A stretch of DNA of 64,000 bases from Chryseobacterium piperi (GTDB lineage Bacteria; Bacteroidota; Bacteroidia; Flavobacteriales; Weeksellaceae), in the NCBI RefSeq assembly GCF_002285635.2, contig NZ_CP023049.2, forward strand, positions 3,100,001 to 3,164,000. Reading direction: 5' to 3'. Made by a program: the position numbers and the translations under genes. How positions within the stretch are numbered: position 1 is the stretch's first letter; every line of letters begins with the position of its first letter. Shown here piece by piece: positions 61,616 to 64,000 of this stretch. The notes beneath the pieces were generated by a model. That model searched no databases, had not been told where the DNA came from, and saw only the letters and a list, made by a program, of their open reading frames with translations.

Positions 61616-62138
61616 TTTTTGTGATATCATTACGTTTAAACAATATAGAAGAAAATCTCTCTAAAGTGCTATTATTGAACTGGTCAATTACACTTATTTC
61701 CCTGTAGTAATTATCTAATCTGTACACCAGATAAATGATTAAAGCGATAATTACGACAATGGCAATGTCTGCATATCCTGATATTATATTTTTATTAAAA
61801 AATATAAATTTAATATAGGTGACTAAATGAAAATATCCGGAAACCAAAACAACATAGAATGTATATCGGTGTGCTTTAAACAATCCCCCCAATGCAAGAA
61901 GGATAATGCATGATGGAATTGATAAAAAGTAAATCGCCGAATCTAAATCCAGTCGTCGCTCTCCGGCATTATTTGCCAACTGAACATTAACGTCCATAAA
62001 ATAACCGACGATATTATTCAGAAATGGTAAAATTGCAGAAATCAGCACAAAGGCTGACATAATAATTTGAATAATTAACTTACCTCGGCCTATCCGGTTT
62101 CGTTGGGTCGATAGTTTCGTTTGTTGCAGGTGTGTCAT
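61608..62138 (-). CDS. Uncharacterised four-helix membrane protein
   Basis: 176 residues from the ATG at 62138, which overlaps the lipoprotein gene by 59 bp; an ATG at 62060 would avoid the overlap but leaves the first helix at the extreme N-terminus. Hydrophobic segments: IIQIIMSAFVLISAILPFLNNIVGYF, AIYFLSIPSCIILLALGGLF, YTFYVVLVSGYFHLVTYIKFIFF, and YADIAIVVIIALIIYLVYRL. A charged C-terminal tail (RFSSILFKRNDITKNE) follows. No motif recognised. Cotranscribed with the small lipoprotein and the 85-residue protein. Confidence 0.6.
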   Translation of the reverse strand: MTHLQQTKLSTQRNRIGRGKLIIQIIMSAFVLISAILPFLNNIVGYFMDVNVQLANNAGERRLDLDSAIYFLSIPSCIILLALGGLFKAHRYTFYVVLVSGYFHLVTYIKFIFFNKNIISGYADIAIVVIIALIIYLVYRLDNYYREISVIDQFNNSTLERFSSILFKRNDITKNE

Positions 62139-62310
62139 CTCTTGATTCTGGTGTTTTCAGAGTATCACTCGTCGCTTTTGTACCTGACTTTCTCATCTCT
62201 GTTTTAAGATTCTGAGATTGCTGACCAGCAGATTCTTCATCATTTCTTTCAGTACATGCTACTAAAAGAGCTGTTAAAGCGATTCCTGATAAAATTAATT
62301 TTAGTTTCAT
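62080..62310 (-). CDS. Small lipoprotein, disordered
   Basis: 76 residues. Lipobox LLVACTERN; the mature ~55 residues are Thr/Glu/Lys/Pro-rich and disordered, ending DPTKPDRPR. Such short lipoproteins are widespread in Chryseobacterium-like genomes with unknown function. First gene of the three-gene minus-strand run. Confidence 0.68.
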   Translation of the reverse strand: MKLKLILSGIALTALLVACTERNDEESAGQQSQNLKTEMRKSGTKATSDTLKTPESRDDTPATNETIDPTKPDRPR

Positions 62311-62804
62311 AACAGTATATATTTTTTAATAACTTAAAGATAAGGCATAAAACTTAAATTTAGCTTAAAAAATACTCTTGTTTTTTATTCTTTCATTTTT
62401 ATTCAATATAATTAAAATCATTAACTTTTTTTAAAAAAACTTATATCACTGCGTAATGAATTCAAAAGTAATGAATATATTTTTATATACAAACATTTTT
62501 AAGGCACTTATTCGTTAAAATCATTTTAAAGCTTATCAATTACCTAATCACAATCAAATAAAATTAATTAATATTTTTCACATTAATTGAAATAAATGAT
62601 GATAATATACATATTTTACTTCTAAATACCAATTCTTCTTTGGCAGCGACCAACCCATATCTAAATCGCAGTATTATTAAAAACCAGACTCTATTGTTAC
62701 TCGTTTTATTCCTTTCATCCTCATATCTCCACCATTCATCAAATAAAATTTTATTCCGTTCTCCATAATCGTTGTTTTGCTTCAGATTTAATAATATTTA
62801 TTTT
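62311..62804. other. Long AT-rich intergenic region, no gene seen
   Basis: About 490 bp between the small lipoprotein (minus) and the porin gene (plus). It is extremely AT-rich, with poly-A/T tracts near 62428-62441. A less AT-rich stretch (62640-62770) shows no reading frame and no hairpin with T-run. No convincing -7/-33 pair on either strand. Confidence 0.5.
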
Positions 62805-63401
62805 ATGAAACAACGTTTTTTAACAGTAAGCTCATTCTTACTTTGCATAACCTGCTCCGTAGAAGCAACTGCACAACAATCTCCAACTCTTCATATTGGA
62901 GTAAAAGCAGGAATAAACTCAACCAAGGTATCCTCTGAGTCTAGTAACCTCGAAGGAAAGTACGGATTCGGATACCAGGCCGGTATTATGACGAGAATGG
63001 ATTTTAGCAAACTGTATGTACAGGGAGAAATTTTATTCAACAAAAGAAAAGCATCATATGATTTGAAGGACGAAAGCTCAGCAAAAATGAAATGGAATTC
63101 CATCGACCTCCCTGTTGTAGTAGGCTATAAAATCATTAATAATAAAGATTTTAATGTCAGAGCATTTGCAGGAGGTGTATATAGCTATGCCTTCAATGAA
63201 AATACATCAGCCGTCAAATCTTTTCAGGATAGCTTTAAAAAGTTCGATAAATTCAATGTAGGAATTACCGGCGGTATTGGAATAGATTATAAAAACTTCA
63301 CTATGGATTTTCGATATGAAACAGGATTGACAAGCATCAGTAAAGAATTTAAATCGAAACCCCATAGCTTCTCTCTGGGAATCGGATATTTCTTGTTCTA
63401 A
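62805..63401 (+). CDS. Porin-family outer-membrane beta-barrel protein (PorT-like)
   Basis: 198 residues from the ATG at 62805 (MKQRFLTVSSFLL); an in-frame TTG at 62772 is less likely. Signal peptide ends TAQQ. An eight-stranded barrel pattern is visible: HIGVKAGINSTKV, GKYGFGYQAGIMTRM, YVQGEILFNKRKASY, DLPVVVGYKII, NVRAFAGGVYSYAF, FNVGITGGIGIDYK, DFRYETGLTSISK, FSLGIGYFLF at the end. Outer-membrane location inferred. It precedes a sensor-kinase gene but with a hairpin between. Confidence 0.88.
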   Translation: MKQRFLTVSSFLLCITCSVEATAQQSPTLHIGVKAGINSTKVSSESSNLEGKYGFGYQAGIMTRMDFSKLYVQGEILFNKRKASYDLKDESSAKMKWNSIDLPVVVGYKIINNKDFNVRAFAGGVYSYAFNENTSAVKSFQDSFKKFDKFNVGITGGIGIDYKNFTMDFRYETGLTSISKEFKSKPHSFSLGIGYFLF

Positions 63402-63422
63402 AAACTTAAATTATCTTTACAC

Positions 63423-63455
63423 ATTAGAAACTGCAGTCCTGCGGTTTCTAATTTT
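63423..63455 (+). terminator. Terminator of the porin gene
   Basis: A stem of about 14 bp with one G-T wobble (63423-63437 with 63439-63453, tight turn) followed by TTTTCC. Confidence 0.6.
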
Positions 63456-63477
63456 CCATAATCCATCTTTCACCCAT

Positions 63478-64000
63478 ATGAACAATCTTTTAGTTTTAAA
63501 GAAACACGTGTTAATCACAATCTTCTGGCTTGTTTTTGGAGTTGCCATCTGGATACAAATCCAGGCTGATGCCGGAATGTACAACGCTTTCATTCAAACC
63601 GCTATCATTCTTACAAGCTCTTATGTTTTTGCTCAATTCCTAACCAACGACAGACTACCTAAAGCACTGATATCTAAGAACATGAACAAATTCCTCATCG
63701 AGGCATTGATTGTGGTTCTTATTCTAAGCCTTATATTCTCTCTGGTTTTCACTTATATTAACATCGATCTCATCACCCCCATCCCTCCAGGCTTCTCATC
63801 ACATCTTGCCGTATTATGGAAAGGCTTTTACCTTTCAATTCCTGCATCATTATTAATCAACGGAACTGCTTGTGGAATAAGATTTTATCTCGAACACGGA
63901 AAAATAGAAAGAGATCACATTCTGTTAAAACAAGCCCATTTGGAAAATCAGCTTAAGCTTTTACAGGATCAGATTAATCCTCATCTGGTTTTTAACATCC
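63478..64000 (+). CDS. LytS/YehU-type sensor histidine kinase (3' partial)
   Basis: The frame runs off the window, giving 174 residues. It starts at ATG 63478 (MNNLLVLKKHVLI). There are four transmembrane helices (TIFWLVFGVAIWIQI, FIQTAIILTSSYVFAQF, FLIEALIVVLILSLIFSLVF, LAVLWKGFYLSIPASLLIN) and then a coiled linker (IERDHILLKQAHLENQLKLLQDQ) leading into INPHLVFNI, the phosphoacceptor H-box of the His_kinase family (usually NPHFLFN). A LytTR response regulator is expected downstream, outside the window. Substrate or signal unknown. Confidence 0.88.
   Translation, partial: MNNLLVLKKHVLITIFWLVFGVAIWIQIQADAGMYNAFIQTAIILTSSYVFAQFLTNDRLPKALISKNMNKFLIEALIVVLILSLIFSLVFTYINIDLITPIPPGFSSHLAVLWKGFYLSIPASLLINGTACGIRFYLEHGKIERDHILLKQAHLENQLKLLQDQINPHLVFNI

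Noticed and set aside
62311..62804. Possible origin-like or phage attachment region because of extreme AT content
   Set aside because: No repeated boxes, no integrase nearby and no tRNA gene; AT-richness alone is normal for this genome.
1..64000. CRISPR array or rRNA operon
   Set aside because: No regularly spaced direct repeats and no rRNA-like stretches were found on reading the intergenic regions.

Overview
The window looks like a Flavobacteriales chromosome, most likely Chryseobacterium or a close Weeksellaceae relative. The DNA is AT-rich. It encodes lineage-typical families: alternative complex III, two GLPGLI proteins, a type IX secretion (T9SS) C-terminal sorting domain, an S46 dipeptidyl-peptidase, DUF3078, DUF4840, DUF4919, DUF6122 and DUF6876. 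Many genes are preceded by the Bacteroidetes-type promoter TTG-N17-21-TAnnTTTG. The genus is inferred from gene content; no rRNA, tRNA or CRISPR array was seen.

Layout. 1-7.9 kb: the act operon (actA 5'-truncated by the window edge, then actB to actF), encoding the quinol:electron-acceptor oxidoreductase that replaces cytochrome bc1; it ends in a strong terminator. 8-15.1 kb: two secreted or lipid-anchored proteins, apt, a membrane TPR protein, ribH, an LTA-synthase-type sulfatase and a zinc metallopeptidase. 15.2-17 kb: two tandem GLPGLI genes on the minus strand. 17.1-21.3 kb: Fe-S cluster assembly (A-type carrier, sufB, sufC, sufD). 21.3-26 kb: DUF3078, rhomboid protease, dprA, glutamate dehydrogenase. 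26-29.4 kb: an accessory patch with a low-complexity secreted protein, a cysteine-cluster protein, a complete IS5-family element with a TAA target duplication, and a lipoprotein that reads like an aerolysin/ETX-MTX2 pore former. 29.5-40.6 kb: truncated haemoglobin, cation antiporters, AlkD-like repair, HflX, LLM oxidoreductase, META lipoprotein, S46 peptidase, AraC regulator.

40.7-58.7 kb is bounded by two apparently identical, same-orientation IS1182-type elements 16,462 bp apart. Between them lie a TetR/oxidoreductase divergon with two perfect operators, a comM-like gene, a DMT exporter/Lrp pair, an ECF sigma factor with a membrane-plus-barrel partner and a T9SS protein, a five-gene tract (oxidoreductase, HExxH protein, tRNA-binding protein, exonuclease, SufT) and catabolic enzymes (sulfurtransferase, HMG-CoA lyase, peptidase T). 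58.8-62.3 kb is a poorly characterised accessory patch: a 442-residue lipoprotein, DUF6876, an HTH/coiled-coil regulator and three small genes. The window ends with an outer-membrane barrel protein and the 5' part of a LytS/YehU-type sensor kinase.

The most promising unexplained items are the aerolysin-like lipoprotein (28.3-29.3 kb), the TetR divergon whose operators bracket a visible promoter, the sigma/transenvelope-barrel operon, and the 60.3-62.3 kb accessory cluster. No complete new defence or mobile system could be demonstrated.
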